Positions 45,774 through 55,362 are shown, counted from the stretch's first letter. The stretch is 64,000 nt of DNA from an uncultured Erythrobacter sp. (GCA_947501215.1 CANMUS010000004.1:1-64000); one strand, 5' to 3'. Program-made: numbers and translations. Notes: generated by a model from the letters alone, not told the origin.

Positions 45774-45871
45774 AATTCGTGTCTCCTGTTCGACTGCGGA
45801 CCTAGGCAAAGCGGCGGGGCCCCGCAAGCACGGTTGCCCGCCATTCAGGCGAGGGGATATAGAGCCGCGGC

Positions 45872-46270
45872 ATGACGAAACTGCTTCTCGCCGCCGGCCT
45901 TGCCCTCGCATCGTTCCCGCTCGCCGCGCAAGATGCGTTTGATGCTGCCTCTGCCACTGCCGAAGCCGCGCTGCCCACCCTTACGCTCGAACAGCGCAGC
46001 AGCCTGCGCTGCGGAGTCGCATTCGGACTGATCGCCAAGGGCCAGGCGGAAGGCGATGCGCGCGCCGCCGCCTATCCCGCGATGGAGCCGCGCGGGCGCG
46101 AATTCTTCGTGCGGACGATGGCGGGGCTGATGGACGATCACGATCTCACCCGCGAACAGGCGAACAAGCTTGCCTTCGAAACCACGATGACGCTGATGCA
46201 GGAAGGGCTGGAATCGCGCGAGGCGATGATGCCGAATTGCCTGCTGCTGCTGGAAGCCTCGGGCGTCTGA
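45872..46270 (+). CDS. Secreted protein of unknown function
   Basis: A 132-residue protein with signal peptide ([17 protein letters not shown], cleavage before QDAFDAAS). The mature part is all-helical with two cysteines ([10 protein letters not shown] and MPNCLLLLE). No family is assigned. It is divergent from adhC and followed by another small exported protein on the same strand. Confidence 0.75.
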   Translation: MTKLLLAAGLALASFPLAAQDAFDAASATAEAALPTLTLEQRSSLRCGVAFGLIAKGQAEGDARAAAYPAMEPRGREFFVRTMAGLMDDHDLTREQANKLAFETTMTLMQEGLESREAMMPNCLLLLEASGV

Positions 46271-46336
46271 GCCCGTTCATGGCAGACTCAGTGCGAATGC
46301 GGTAAACACCGCGCGACGTAATTTCGGGGAATGACC

Positions 46337-46780
46337 ATGCGTAACGCCATCCTGCCTCTTGCCGCCGCGTTCGCGGTGACTGCCGCTCCTGCCGCCGCGC
46401 AGGATTACGATGCGCCGGACGTGGACGCTTCGCCCGAAACCCTGCCGCTCGCCGACATGGCGGACGAGATGCGCGATCCCGAGCGGCAGCGCGATATGGC
46501 GCTGATGCTCCAGACCATGACCGAAGTGCTGCTCGACCTGCCGATCGCTCCGCTGGCCAAGGCCGCGGCCGACATGGCGGGGGAGAAGGCCGAGGAAATC
46601 GATCCTGACCTCACCCTGCGCAAGGTCGCACCCGATGCGGGCCGCTTGAGCGAGGAAGTCGCCGTCGTCGTACCCCGCGCCATGCAGGCGATGGGCGGGC
46701 TTGCCGAAGGGCTGTCCGAAATGACGCCCGCGCTGCGCGACATGGCCCGCCGGATGCGTGAAGCGCTCCCGAAGGACTGA
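46337..46780 (+). CDS. Secreted helical protein of unknown function
   Basis: A 147-residue protein with signal peptide (NAILPLAAAFAVTAAPAAA, cleavage before QDYDAPD). The mature part is helical and rich in Met, Asp and Glu (MADEMRDPERQRDMALMLQT). The ATG at 46337 follows CGGGGAATG at ribosome-binding distance, so it is preferred to the ATG at 46331. No recognised domain; envelope or periplasm is inferred. Confidence 0.75.
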   Translation: MRNAILPLAAAFAVTAAPAAAQDYDAPDVDASPETLPLADMADEMRDPERQRDMALMLQTMTEVLLDLPIAPLAKAAADMAGEKAEEIDPDLTLRKVAPDAGRLSEEVAVVVPRAMQAMGGLAEGLSEMTPALRDMARRMREALPKD

Positions 46781-46867
46781 ACCGCCACCGATCCACTGGA
46801 AATTTAGGGTCTTCGCGCGCCGCCGTGGTGGACGCGCGACTCGCACTGGTGCATGAGCGGGGGACCG

Positions 46868-47539
46868 ATGTGGCAGCTCTACCAGTTCCCCCTGTGTCCT
46901 TTCAGTCGCAAGCTGCGCCTGCTCATGAGCGAGAAGAACGTCGCCTATGAGCTGGTGCGCGAGAACCCATGGGAAGGGCGCGACGAGTTCTGGCAGCTGA
47001 ACCCGGCGGGCCGCACCCCTGTGCTGCATGATCCCGACCGCCGCATCGCGCTCGCCGACAGCCGCGCGATCTGCGAGCTGCTGGAGGAAACGGTCGACCG
47101 CAATCCGATGATCAACGGATCGGCGTTGCAACGCGCGGAAATCCGCCGGCTGGTCGCGCTGTTCGACGAAAACCTCTATGCCGACGTCACCGCGCCCGCG
47201 CTGCACGAAAAGATGAAGAAGCGCATCGTCCTGCGCCAGTCGCCCGATGCGCAGGTGCTGCGCCAGATGGGCCGCCTGCTGCACGGCCACCTGGACTATA
47301 TCGACTGGCTGGTGGACACGCGCCAGTGGCTTGCGGGGCCGACGCTGAGCCTCGCCGACCTCGCCTGCGCGGCGCAGCTTTCGGTGGTGGAATATCTCGG
47401 CGCGATGGACTGGAAGGGCCACGAACAGGCGCACGACTGGTACATGGTGATCAAGAGCCGCCCGAGCTTCCGCCCGCTGCTCGCCGAGAAGATGGAAGGC
47501 CTGCCCCCGCCGCGCGAGTATGCGGCGCTGGATTTGTGA
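46868..47539 (+). CDS. Glutathione S-transferase family protein
   Basis: A 223-residue GST: thioredoxin-fold N terminus (MWQLYQFPLCPFSRKLRLLM, with Cys-Pro-Phe-Ser in the active-site loop), GRTPVLHDPDRRIALADSRA carrying the cis-Pro and the acidic-Ser glutathione contact, and a helical C-terminal domain with WLAGPTLSLADLACAAQLSV. The ATG at 46868 is preceded by GGGGG at good distance. It stands alone; its substrate is unknown. Confidence 0.83.
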   Translation: MWQLYQFPLCPFSRKLRLLMSEKNVAYELVRENPWEGRDEFWQLNPAGRTPVLHDPDRRIALADSRAICELLEETVDRNPMINGSALQRAEIRRLVALFDENLYADVTAPALHEKMKKRIVLRQSPDAQVLRQMGRLLHGHLDYIDWLVDTRQWLAGPTLSLADLACAAQLSVVEYLGAMDWKGHEQAHDWYMVIKSRPSFRPLLAEKMEGLPPPREYAALDL

Positions 47540-47609
47540 GCCCTTGTTTCTACAGGCTCGCTGTAACCTCGGCCAATACAGTACGAAAACTCGATAGACT
47601 GGAGCAGTG

Positions 47610-47915
47610 ATGCAGGCTTCGCTTTTTATGTTTCTAATGGAAGCGGTCGCTGGCACTGAGTGCCAATATCGGTCAGGCGCAAGACACGCCCTTCTAGTTT
47701 TCGTTCGGGAAGATGACTTAGATGAATCTCGGCGACCCGCCCTAGATTGCGTAGAAAAACAAGGATGGCAATTCGTTAAGGTTAAACGATCCAAGGAAGT
47801 GTCGACCGACACCGCTGAAATTGCTGACGAAACGCTTCGTGCTGCCGCAACTCATGCGCTTAAAGAAGGCAGTTCCATCATCGTTTATCAGGATGAAATT
47901 CCGAACAACGCATAA
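47610..47915 (+). CDS. Hypothetical protein (101 aa)
   Basis: MQASLFMFLMEAVAGTECQY begins a small soluble protein with RHALLVFVREDDLDESRRPA and a C-terminal THALKEGSSIIVYQDE. GGAG precedes the ATG (a GTG one codon upstream is also possible). The sequence is less GC-rich than its neighbours, which may indicate acquisition. No family recognised. Convergent with mutM. Confidence 0.55.
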   Translation: MQASLFMFLMEAVAGTECQYRSGARHALLVFVREDDLDESRRPALDCVEKQGWQFVKVKRSKEVSTDTAEIADETLRAAATHALKEGSSIIVYQDEIPNNA

Positions 47916-47942
47916 TAGCCAGGGGATTGGGCGCTCGTTGCG

Positions 47943-48758
47943 CTACCTCTGACAAACCGGGCAGAACCACGTGCTGCGCCCGCCCTGCACGATGCGTCGG
48001 ATCGTGCCGCCGTCCTCGTGGTGGCAGGCCTCGCCCTCGCGGCCGTAGACGTGGAAGCGGGTGGCGAAATAGCCGAGATTGCCGTCGGGCTGGGCGAAAT
48101 CGCGCAAAGTGCTGCCGCCGTCGCGGATTGACTGTTCGAGTACCTCGCGGATCGCCGGGACGAGGCGGCGCAGTTGCGGCATGGTCACCTTGCCGCCGGC
48201 CTTGCGCGGGCTGATCCCGCTGCGCCACAGCGCCTCGCAGACGTAGATATTGCCGAGGCCCGCCACGATCCGCTGGTCGAGCAGCAGCAGCTTGATCGCC
48301 TGTTTGCGCCCGCGCGTCGCCTCGCGCAGGTGCTCAGCGGTCAACGCATCGCCCAGCGGCTCCGGCCCCAGCGCAGCGAAGGGCTTCCACGTCACCAGCT
48401 CTTGTGTTGTCATCAGGTCGACCGAACCGAAGCGGCGCGGATCGTTCAGCGCAAAGCGGTTGTGCGCCGTCTCCAGGATCAGGTGATCGTGCTTGTCCTC
48501 GGCCTCCGGGTCGATCCGCCAGCGCCCGCTCATGCCGAGGTGGAACACCATCGCATGGTCGCGGCTGGTGTGGATCAGTCCGTATTTCGCCCGGCGCGTG
48601 AGATGCGTGACGCTCGCCCCGGTCAGCGCCTGTACCAGACCGGCAGGGAAGGGGCGGCGCATGTCGGGCCGGTTCACGGTCACGCGCGTGATGGTCTCGC
48701 CTTCGAGAAACCGCGCAAGCCCGCGGACGGTGGTTTCGACTTCGGGGAGTTCGGGCAT
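47943..48758 (-). CDS. mutM: Formamidopyrimidine-DNA glycosylase (MutM/Fpg)
   Basis: A 271-residue base-excision repair enzyme. The mature N terminus PELPEVETTVRGLARFLEGE supplies the catalytic Pro and Glu. It has the helix-two-turn-helix (LLLDQRIVAGLGNIYVCEAL) and a C-terminal zinc-finger region (IRRIVQGGRSTWFCPVCQR). It removes 8-oxoguanine and nicks the strand. The first half of the zinc finger reads GEACHHEDGG, with one Cys instead of a CxxC pair. The ATG at 48758 is required for Pro at position 2. Divergent from ubiE across a 33-bp perfect inverted repeat. Confidence 0.93.
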   Translation of the reverse strand: MPELPEVETTVRGLARFLEGETITRVTVNRPDMRRPFPAGLVQALTGASVTHLTRRAKYGLIHTSRDHAMVFHLGMSGRWRIDPEAEDKHDHLILETAHNRFALNDPRRFGSVDLMTTQELVTWKPFAALGPEPLGDALTAEHLREATRGRKQAIKLLLLDQRIVAGLGNIYVCEALWRSGISPRKAGGKVTMPQLRRLVPAIREVLEQSIRDGGSTLRDFAQPDGNLGYFATRFHVYGREGEACHHEDGGTIRRIVQGGRSTWFCPVCQR

Positions 48759-48820
48759 GGTGAGGGTCGAGTAACAGGGAGTCTTAGTGGCGTCTATTCG
48801 CTCCCTGCGGTCGCTGCGCC

Positions 48821-48901
48821 CTGTTCCGTCCCGCTCCCCCTCCCGACCACCCACGGCACGGTATTCTATGGGTGGTCGGGAGGGGGAGCGGGACGGAACA
48901 G
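48821..48901. repeat. Perfect 33-bp inverted repeat with 15-nt loop
   Basis: The left arm (48821-48853, starting CTGTTCCGTCCCGCTCCCCC) is exactly complementary to the right arm (48869-48901, ending GGGACGGAACAG), with a 15-nt loop (48854-48868). It lies between divergent mutM and ubiE, so it cannot be a terminator for either. No transposase is near. It could be a miniature element, or a leader structure in either transcript. Confidence 0.8.
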
Positions 48902-48983
48902 CAAGGGAAGCGCGGATGCGCTTTCCGCACGCAGAAAACCAACTCATAGACTAGCCCGCAATCACTCCCTAAAGCCCACCGCC

Positions 48984-49715
48984 ATGAACGACACCGTTTC
49001 CTTCGGCTACGAAGACATCGACGCGACCGAGAAGACCGGCCGCGTGGGCGAGGTTTTCTCCAGCGTCGCCGCTAAATACGACATCATGAACGATGCCATG
49101 TCGGGCGGCATGCACCGCCTCTGGAAGAACCGCTTCGTCGCGGGCGTGAAGCCGCAGGAGGGCGAGGCGATCCTCGACATGGCGGGCGGCACGGGCGACA
49201 TCGCCTTTCGCTTGGCCGAACGGGGCGCGAGCGTGACCGTCAGCGACATCAACCAGGACATGCTCGACGTCGGCATCGAACGCGCGATGGAGCGCGGGAT
49301 CGACGGGCTCGTGTGGTCGCGTCAGAACGCCGAGGAACTGACCTTCTCCAGCCGCATCTTCGACGCCTATACCATCGCCTTCGGCATCCGGAACGTCACC
49401 CACATCGACAGGGCCCTGCGCGAGGCGCACCGGGTGCTGAAATTCGGCGGACGGTTCTTCTGCCTCGAATTCAGCCAGACGGACTGGCCAGGCTTCAAGG
49501 ACGTCTACGACCTCTATTCGCACAAGATCATGCCGCGACTAGGCAAGGCGATCGCCAATGACGAGGACAGCTACCGCTATCTCGCCGAATCGATCCGCCG
49601 CTTTCCCAAGCCTGCCGAATTCGAAGCGATGATCCGCGATGCAGGGTTCGAGAATACGCGGGTGGAATCGATCCTCGGCGGTGCGGTGAACATCCATTCG
49701 GGGTGGAAGGTTTAG
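48984..49715 (+). CDS. ubiE: Ubiquinone/menaquinone C-methyltransferase UbiE
   Basis: A 243-residue SAM methyltransferase: FGYEDIDATEKTGRVGEVFS, VAAKYDIMNDAMSGGMHRLW, the SAM motif LDMAGGTGDIAFRLAE (~64-79) and FGIRNVTHIDRALREAHRVL. It methylates the quinone ring in ubiquinone synthesis. The ATG at 48984 fits the family start. It is followed 1 nt later by ubiB, a standard alphaproteobacterial pairing. Confidence 0.95.
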   Translation: MNDTVSFGYEDIDATEKTGRVGEVFSSVAAKYDIMNDAMSGGMHRLWKNRFVAGVKPQEGEAILDMAGGTGDIAFRLAERGASVTVSDINQDMLDVGIERAMERGIDGLVWSRQNAEELTFSSRIFDAYTIAFGIRNVTHIDRALREAHRVLKFGGRFFCLEFSQTDWPGFKDVYDLYSHKIMPRLGKAIANDEDSYRYLAESIRRFPKPAEFEAMIRDAGFENTRVESILGGAVNIHSGWKV

Positions 49716-49716
49716 G

Positions 49717-51279
49717 GTGGCGAGACCGCTCACTCACATTCTCCGGCTCGGCAAGTGGGCGCGCATCCTTGCGCGTCACGGTGCGCTGCGCGGCATCCAG
49801 AACGATCCCAATACGCCGGTTCCGGTCAAGCGCCTGATCGGCATCTTCAGCATCGGCACGATGAAGTCGCGCGAGCCGGATTACGCCGGGGCTTTCCGCG
49901 AGATCGGCCCGGCTGCCATCAAGCTGGGCCAGACCCTCGCCACCCGCCCCGATCTGGTCGGCGAGGATGCGGCGCGCAATCTGCTCAAGCTGCAAGACGA
50001 TCTCCCGCCGGTCGACTTCGAGCTGATCCGCCAGAGCATCGAGTCGAGCTTCGAGCAGCCGCTCGAGAACCTCTATGCCGAATTCGACCCCGCGCCCGTC
50101 GGCGCAGCCTCCATCGCGCAGGTCCACCGTGCGGTCACGACCGAGGGTCGGCAGGTCGCCGTCAAGGTCCTGCGCCCCGGCGTGCGCGAGCGGTTCGCCA
50201 AGGATATCGCGACCTACGAATGGGCCGCCGCCCATCTCGAAAGCTTCGGCGGAGAGGCCGCGCGCCTGCGTCCGCGCCTCGTCATCGCCAATTTCAAGCG
50301 CTGGACCAATCGCGAGCTCGACCTGCGGCGCGAGGCTGCCAGCGCCTCTGAATTGGCCGAGCACATGGTCGGCACCGAGGGCTACGAGATCCCCGGCATC
50401 GACTGGGACCGCACGAATGGCCGGGTGATGACGGTCGACTGGATCGACGGCGTCAAGATCAGCGATACCGAGGCGATCCGCGCTGCGGGCCACGATGCGA
50501 ACGAGCTGGCCAGCCGCCTTGTGCTGGCTTTCCTCAAGCAGGCCATCGCCGCCGGCTTCTTCCACGCAGACATGCACCAGGGGAACCTGTTCGTGAAGCC
50601 GGACGGAACCATTGCCGCGATCGATTTCGGCATCATGGGCCGGATCGACCGGCAGGCGCGCATGTGGCTGGCGGAAATCCTCTACGGCCTGACGACCGGC
50701 AATTACCGCCGCGTCGCCGAAATCCATTTCGAAGCGCAATATGTGCCGAGCTATCACAATGTCGACGAGTTCGCGACGGCCTTGCGCGCGGTGGGCGAGC
50801 CGATGCGCGGCAAGCCGGTGAGCGAGCTTTCGGTCGGCCAAATGCTCGACGGGCTGTTCGCCATCACCCGCGATTTCGACATGCAGACTCAGCCGCACCT
50901 GTTGCTGCTGCAAAAGACCATGGTGATGGTCGAAGGCATCGCGACGCAGCTCAATCCCGGCATCAATATGTGGGATACCAGCGCGCCCTATGTTCGCAGC
51001 TGGATTCGCGACGAGCTGGGCCCCGAAGCCGCCATTGCCGACCGCATTCGCACTGACACGGAAACACTGTTGCGCATTCCGGACCTCGTGCGCCGGATCG
51101 AGGATCGCTTCCCGCCCAAGGGCGGCGCGCCCGAACCGCCGCCGCTGCCCGATATCGAATTGATGTGGGAAAGGCGCGAACGCAAGGAGCGCGGACGCGG
51201 CTGGCCGGGCTATGTGCTGGCGGCACTCGGAGGGGGTCTGGCTGCATGGGCGGCAGTGACGCAGGGACTGATCGGCTGA
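49717..51279 (+). CDS. ubiB: UbiB, ABC1/ADCK-family kinase-like protein of ubiquinone synthesis
   Basis: A 520-residue protein with the atypical kinase signatures of UbiB: AAIKLGQTLATRPDLVGEDA (KxGQ motif), PVGAASIAQVHRA, VAVKVLRPG, FFHADMHQGNLF and AIDFGIMG. One or two C-terminal transmembrane helices (GYVLAALGGGLAAWAAVTQG) anchor it. It is an ATPase needed for late steps of ubiquinone synthesis. The GTG start immediately follows ubiE. The next gene overlaps its 3' end by 34 nt. Confidence 0.94.
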   Translation: MARPLTHILRLGKWARILARHGALRGIQNDPNTPVPVKRLIGIFSIGTMKSREPDYAGAFREIGPAAIKLGQTLATRPDLVGEDAARNLLKLQDDLPPVDFELIRQSIESSFEQPLENLYAEFDPAPVGAASIAQVHRAVTTEGRQVAVKVLRPGVRERFAKDIATYEWAAAHLESFGGEAARLRPRLVIANFKRWTNRELDLRREAASASELAEHMVGTEGYEIPGIDWDRTNGRVMTVDWIDGVKISDTEAIRAAGHDANELASRLVLAFLKQAIAAGFFHADMHQGNLFVKPDGTIAAIDFGIMGRIDRQARMWLAEILYGLTTGNYRRVAEIHFEAQYVPSYHNVDEFATALRAVGEPMRGKPVSELSVGQMLDGLFAITRDFDMQTQPHLLLLQKTMVMVEGIATQLNPGINMWDTSAPYVRSWIRDELGPEAAIADRIRTDTETLLRIPDLVRRIEDRFPPKGGAPEPPPLPDIELMWERRERKERGRGWPGYVLAALGGGLAAWAAVTQGLIG

Positions 51280-52037
51280 CGGACGGCGCAGCGGCGCCCG
51301 CATGGGACCGCTTCACGCATTGGGGCCCATGGCCTGCACGCGTGCTTCTGGCGGTCGTGGCGGTGCTGCTGGTGCTGGCGGCGCTCACTCCGCTCACGGC
51401 GACACAGAATGGCGCGCCTGCGGAAGTGCCGGAAATGTCGCAGCCCGGCGAAAACGCACCGACCGATCCCGACGCAAGGCCCGAACGCGATAAGGATCTC
51501 GCGTTCTACGACCGCGTGATCGGGCGGATCGGGGGCGGCGAGAGCTATTACGACTTCATCATCGAGGAACAGCGCGCGAGCGATTATCCCTTGCGACCCG
51601 GCGTAACGGTACGCCTGCCGACGCTCGCCTACATCCACGCCTGGCTTGGCAAGACCGGCATGATCGTTGTGGCGATCGCCCTACTGTTCGCCACCGTCTG
51701 GGCGTGGTGGCGCAGGCTGGGCGACGAGCCGGGCGGTGCTCGCGTCCGGATCCTCGGGACTGCGCTCATGCTCATGGGCGGCTCGCTCGGCCTCAATCGC
51801 GCCTTTTTCGTGCTGCACGAGCTATGGGCGGGGATGCTGGTCGCGCTCGGCTGGGCAGGGTGGAAATCGCCCGCCGGGACGACCGGTACGTTCCTCTATC
51901 TCGGCTACGGCCTCGCCTTTATGCTCGCTGGTCGGGAGAACAACTTCTACTGGGGCGCGGTCGTCGCCCCGGCCATGTTCGTCGGCCTGGCATTCCTGCC
52001 AATGGCGCTGCGCTCGCTCGTCAGATCGGCGCGCTGA
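51246..52037 (+). CDS. Integral membrane protein of unknown function
   Basis: A 263-residue protein with an N-terminal membrane segment (ARVLLAVVAVLLVLAAL). A periplasmic loop of ~90 residues (RDKDLAFYDRVIGRIGGGES) follows, then several C-terminal helices (IVVAIALLFATVWAWW, YLGYGLAFMLAG, AMFVGLAFLPMAL). The ATG at 51246 lies inside ubiB, overlapping by 34 nt, so it is in the ubiE-ubiB operon. No function assigned; a membrane or redox role is only a guess from context. Confidence 0.75.
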   Translation: MGGSDAGTDRLTDGAAAPAWDRFTHWGPWPARVLLAVVAVLLVLAALTPLTATQNGAPAEVPEMSQPGENAPTDPDARPERDKDLAFYDRVIGRIGGGESYYDFIIEEQRASDYPLRPGVTVRLPTLAYIHAWLGKTGMIVVAIALLFATVWAWWRRLGDEPGGARVRILGTALMLMGGSLGLNRAFFVLHELWAGMLVALGWAGWKSPAGTTGTFLYLGYGLAFMLAGRENNFYWGAVVAPAMFVGLAFLPMALRSLVRSAR

Positions 52038-52043
52038 GCCGCA

Positions 52044-52433
52044 TCAAGTCGAATGCTTCGGCCAGCCCCACAGCTTTATGGCATAGGCGAGCACGGCGAT
52101 GTGCAGCGCCTCGACTCCCATCGGCACCATCCAGCCTTCGTACGGCCCCTCGATCACGAGATTGATGAACCGGCCGGTGAAGGCGATGAGGAACAGGCCG
52201 AGCGCGGGCAGCAGCACATCGCCGCGTCGCCGCCATGCACCCCAGCCCATCGACAATGCGCTGATATAGAAGAAGGCGGTCATGTCCCCGCGCAGGGTCG
52301 AACTGCCATGCGTGCTCGCGACCGACAGGCCGAAATCCGCGCCCGACGTGGCGGGATTCACGAGAAAACCCGTGCCGATCACCAGATCGATAATCGCCAG
52401 TATCAGGATGATTGCGCTCAGGATGACATGCAT
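52044..52433 (-). CDS. Small four-helix membrane protein
   Basis: A 129-residue membrane protein: HVILSAIILILAIIDLVIGT, GDMTAFFYISALSMGWG, VLLPALGLFLIAFTGR and GVEALHIAVLAYAIKLWGW are four hydrophobic segments, similar in layout to DUF4345 proteins. The ATG at 52433 is used because it opens directly into helix 1; a start 10 codons upstream is possible. Convergent with the preceding membrane-protein gene. Confidence 0.72.
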   Translation of the reverse strand: MHVILSAIILILAIIDLVIGTGFLVNPATSGADFGLSVASTHGSSTLRGDMTAFFYISALSMGWGAWRRRGDVLLPALGLFLIAFTGRFINLVIEGPYEGWMVPMGVEALHIAVLAYAIKLWGWPKHST

Positions 52434-52615
52434 CGGTCCCTCCGTTTCCCCTTTCTTTACCATAGGCGGCTACGCGTAATCCCGCAATCCGCCCGCGCTG
52501 CGCGCTGGCCATGACGAACGGGGGGCGCTAGCTAGCGCTTGATGACACGATGGGAATGCATTCGCCGATCCGCGCCCACGCAGGCGCGAGCCAAGCCAGC
52601 GAGCGGGATGCCGAC

Positions 52616-54349
52616 GTGAGCGGGCCGCACATCCTGCTCGTGATCGGGGGCGGTATCGCCGCCTACAAGTCTTGCGAACTGGTGCGCATGATCCGCAAGG
52701 CGGGCGGCAAGGTGACCTGCGTGCTGACCGAAGGCGGCCAGCAATTCGTCACTCCCATGGCGCTCGCTGCCTTAAGCGAGAACAAGGTCTATACCTCGCT
52801 GTTCGATCTCAAGGACGAGGTCGAGATGGGCCATATCCAACTGAGCCGCGAGGCCGATCTGGTGGTCGTGTGCCCGGCGACGGCTGATCTGCTCGCCAAG
52901 ATGGCCGCCGGCATCGCCGACGATCTGGCAACCACGCTTATCCTTGCCACCGACAAGCCGGTGCTGACCGTGCCTGCGATGAACGTGCGGATGTGGGAGC
53001 ATTCGGCAACCCAGCGCAATGCCGACTGGCTCCGCCAGGCCGGTGTCGCGGTGATGGACCCGGACGAGGGCGCGATGGCCTGCGGCGAATTCGGTCCCGG
53101 GCGCCTGCCCGAGCCTGCCGCGATCCTTGCGCGCATTGCCGAGGAGCTCGACCTCGATATCGACGTGCCCGAATTGCCCGCGCCCGCCGCTGCGCAGCTT
53201 GCCGCGCCGGTCGAAGACGACGTTTGGGAAGAGCCCGAAGCAGAGGGCGATATCTTCGAGGCGCTCGAGCCCGAAGCCGAAGAGGAAGTCGAACAGAGCG
53301 GCGGCGGCCTTGGCGGACTGCTGTCGATGATCATTCCGCGCAGCACCAAGCAGCGCACTCACGAGGAAATCGAGGAAGAATTCGCAGCGGAGCGGGAGGA
53401 TGAACCGGTCGCTGAAGAGGAAGACCTCCTCGAAGATCTTCCGGAAGAAGAAATCGCCTTCGATCCGGGTGCTGCGTCCTCGCTGCTCGCCAGCAAGGGC
53501 GGGGCCTCGGCTGCGCCGCCGATCGACGCGCAAGCTCTCAACCACACCGTTGCCAGGCAGGATATGCGGTCGGCCCCGCAGCCGCTCGACGTGAAAGCCG
53601 AGAGCGTTTCGGTCAGCTTCGACGAATCGCCGCTGGCAGGTCAGGCTGCTTTCGATCCCGATCCCGAACATCGCCCGCTATACGGCAAGCATGTGCTGGT
53701 CACCGCCGGCCCGACGCGCGAGCCGATCGATCCGGTGCGCTATATCGCCAACCGGTCGAGCGGGAAGCAGGGCTTCGCCATTGCCGCCATGGCTGCCGCC
53801 GCGGGCGCGCGCGTCACGCTGGTGACGGGGCCCGTGCACCTGCCGACGCCCATCGGGGTCGACCGCGTGGATGTCGAGACCGCAGAGGATATGGCCGAGG
53901 AAGTGCGCCGCGCCCTGCCTGCGGATGCCGCCTTCATGGTCGCCGCCGTGGCCGACTGGAAGAGCCGCAGCGTCGCGACCGAGAAGATGAAGAAGCGCGG
54001 CAGCGCGCCGCCTGCACTGATCCTCGCCGAAAATCCGGATATCCTCGCCAGCGTGGCCGCCGGGCGCAAGCGTCCGCCGCTGCTGGTCGGCTTTGCTGCC
54101 GAGACGGAGAACGTCGTCGAGAACGCCAAGTCCAAGCGCAAGCGCAAGGGCGCCGACTGGATCATCGCCAACAACGTCAGCTTCTCCGAAGGCGAAAGCG
54201 TGATGGGCGGCGACATGAACCAGGTCCATGTCGTCACCTCCAGCGGTGTGGAAAGCCTGCCCGAAATGCCCAAGGAAGAGGTTGCGCGCGAGCTCGTCCG
54301 CATGGCAGCAGAAGCCCTCAATGGAGAGGGTGACGGGGATAATGACTGA
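52616..54349 (+). CDS. coaBC: Bifunctional phosphopantothenoylcysteine decarboxylase/synthetase with long acidic linker
   Basis: The CoaC domain (~1-180) has [20 protein letters not shown], the His in [30 protein letters not shown] and the Cys in [13 protein letters not shown]. The CoaB domain (~354-577) has [39 protein letters not shown] and NNVSF. Together they make 4'-phosphopantetheine for CoA. Between them lies a ~170-residue acidic stretch ([20 protein letters not shown] and others), absent from usual ~400-residue enzymes. GTG 52616 has a GGGA site and gives the usual N terminus; ATG 52550 would add 22 residues. It overlaps dut by 8 nt. Confidence 0.9.
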   Translation: MSGPHILLVIGGGIAAYKSCELVRMIRKAGGKVTCVLTEGGQQFVTPMALAALSENKVYTSLFDLKDEVEMGHIQLSREADLVVVCPATADLLAKMAAGIADDLATTLILATDKPVLTVPAMNVRMWEHSATQRNADWLRQAGVAVMDPDEGAMACGEFGPGRLPEPAAILARIAEELDLDIDVPELPAPAAAQLAAPVEDDVWEEPEAEGDIFEALEPEAEEEVEQSGGGLGGLLSMIIPRSTKQRTHEEIEEEFAAEREDEPVAEEEDLLEDLPEEEIAFDPGAASSLLASKGGASAAPPIDAQALNHTVARQDMRSAPQPLDVKAESVSVSFDESPLAGQAAFDPDPEHRPLYGKHVLVTAGPTREPIDPVRYIANRSSGKQGFAIAAMAAAAGARVTLVTGPVHLPTPIGVDRVDVETAEDMAEEVRRALPADAAFMVAAVADWKSRSVATEKMKKRGSAPPALILAENPDILASVAAGRKRPPLLVGFAAETENVVENAKSKRKRKGADWIIANNVSFSEGESVMGGDMNQVHVVTSSGVESLPEMPKEEVARELVRMAAEALNGEGDGDND

Positions 54350-54803
54350 TCGCATCGGGGTACGGATCAAGCGCCTGCCCCATGGACGAGATCTCGACCT
54401 GCCGGCCTATGCCACCGATGGCGCGGCGGGCATGGATGTGGTGGCGGCCGAGGCCGTTACGCTGAAACCAGGCCAGCGGCATGCCGTGGCTACCGGCCTC
54501 GCGGTCGCGATCCCCGACGGTTACGAAATCCAGGTCCGGCCGCGGTCCGGCCTTGCGCTCAAGCACGGCATCTCCGTGCCCAATACGCCCGGCACGATCG
54601 ACAGCGACTATCGCGGCGAGCTGAAGGTCATCATGATCAATCACGGGACGGACGATTTTCCCATCGCCCGCGGCGACCGCATTGCGCAGCTGGTGCTGGC
54701 TCCGGTGACGCAGGCCGAATGGGACGAGGTCGAGGAACTGGACGATACCGCGCGCGGCTCCGGCGGCTTCGGTTCGACCGGCGGGCACGAGCGCCTGCAC
54801 TGA
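54342..54803 (+). CDS. dut: Deoxyuridine 5'-triphosphate nucleotidohydrolase (dUTPase)
   Basis: A 153-residue trimeric dUTPase with all five motifs: [61 protein letters not shown] and the C-terminal [10 protein letters not shown]. It hydrolyses dUTP to dUMP, keeping uracil out of DNA. The ATG at 54342 overlaps the coaBC stop by 8 nt; this coaBC-dut pairing is common in bacteria. Confidence 0.95.
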   Translation: MTDRIGVRIKRLPHGRDLDLPAYATDGAAGMDVVAAEAVTLKPGQRHAVATGLAVAIPDGYEIQVRPRSGLALKHGISVPNTPGTIDSDYRGELKVIMINHGTDDFPIARGDRIAQLVLAPVTQAEWDEVEELDDTARGSGGFGSTGGHERLH

Positions 54804-54807
54804 TCCC

Positions 54808-55362
54808 TTAATGCGCCGCCCGGCGATGGGCCCGGTCGAAACAAAATGCCGCAGCGCTCCATATCGCGGCGAATACCAGAAGCACACCCCACTCGATGGC
54901 GTGACCGGGCATCACTTGGAGTGCTGCGACGCCCAGCACGGGCTGGCCGATTGCGATGATAGCCATAATCCAGCGCATGGCCGCAGGGCGAAAGCGGACA
55001 ATCAGGCTCAACAGCGCCCCGCCGATGACCAGTACTGTGAAGCCGGCGTTCACCGGCTCGCTCTCTGCTCCGATGAAGCCGACTGCGGCATTCGCCCACA
55101 GCGTCAGGAAGCCCGCAACGGACGCGATAGCGATGCCGAGTCCCTTCGGCGTTCTGCCGCCAAATCGGATTGCGAACTCGAGGCCAGTGCCTAATGCGAA
55201 AAGGAGGACCGCCGCAAAACTGAAGTCCAGCGGCGTCCAGTGTACCTCGTCGGTGAATTGCATGGCGATAGCGGGCAGGGCCAGCAAGGCCAGCGCCGCG
55301 CCCCATCCGGCTATGCGCCATCCGTTCAGCCAATCGTGTCTTGCGTTTGCTCGGTCGTTCAT
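54808..55362 (-). CDS. Membrane protein of unknown function
   Basis: A 184-residue protein with about five hydrophobic segments: RIAGWGAALALLALPAIAMQ, FSFAAVLLFALGTGLEFA, GLGIAIASVAGFLTLWANAA, FTVLVIGGALLSLIVRF and VLLVFAAIWSAAAFCF. The ATG at 55362 starts MNDRANARHDWLNGW. It is divergent from the ToxR-like regulator at 55497, so a regulator-target relation is possible. Family not assigned with certainty. Confidence 0.75.
   Translation of the reverse strand: MNDRANARHDWLNGWRIAGWGAALALLALPAIAMQFTDEVHWTPLDFSFAAVLLFALGTGLEFAIRFGGRTPKGLGIAIASVAGFLTLWANAAVGFIGAESEPVNAGFTVLVIGGALLSLIVRFRPAAMRWIMAIIAIGQPVLGVAALQVMPGHAIEWGVLLVFAAIWSAAAFCFDRAHRRAAH

Noticed and set aside
48781..48983. 33-bp inverted repeat as a rho-independent terminator
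   Set aside because: The flanking genes both point away from it and there is no T-tract.
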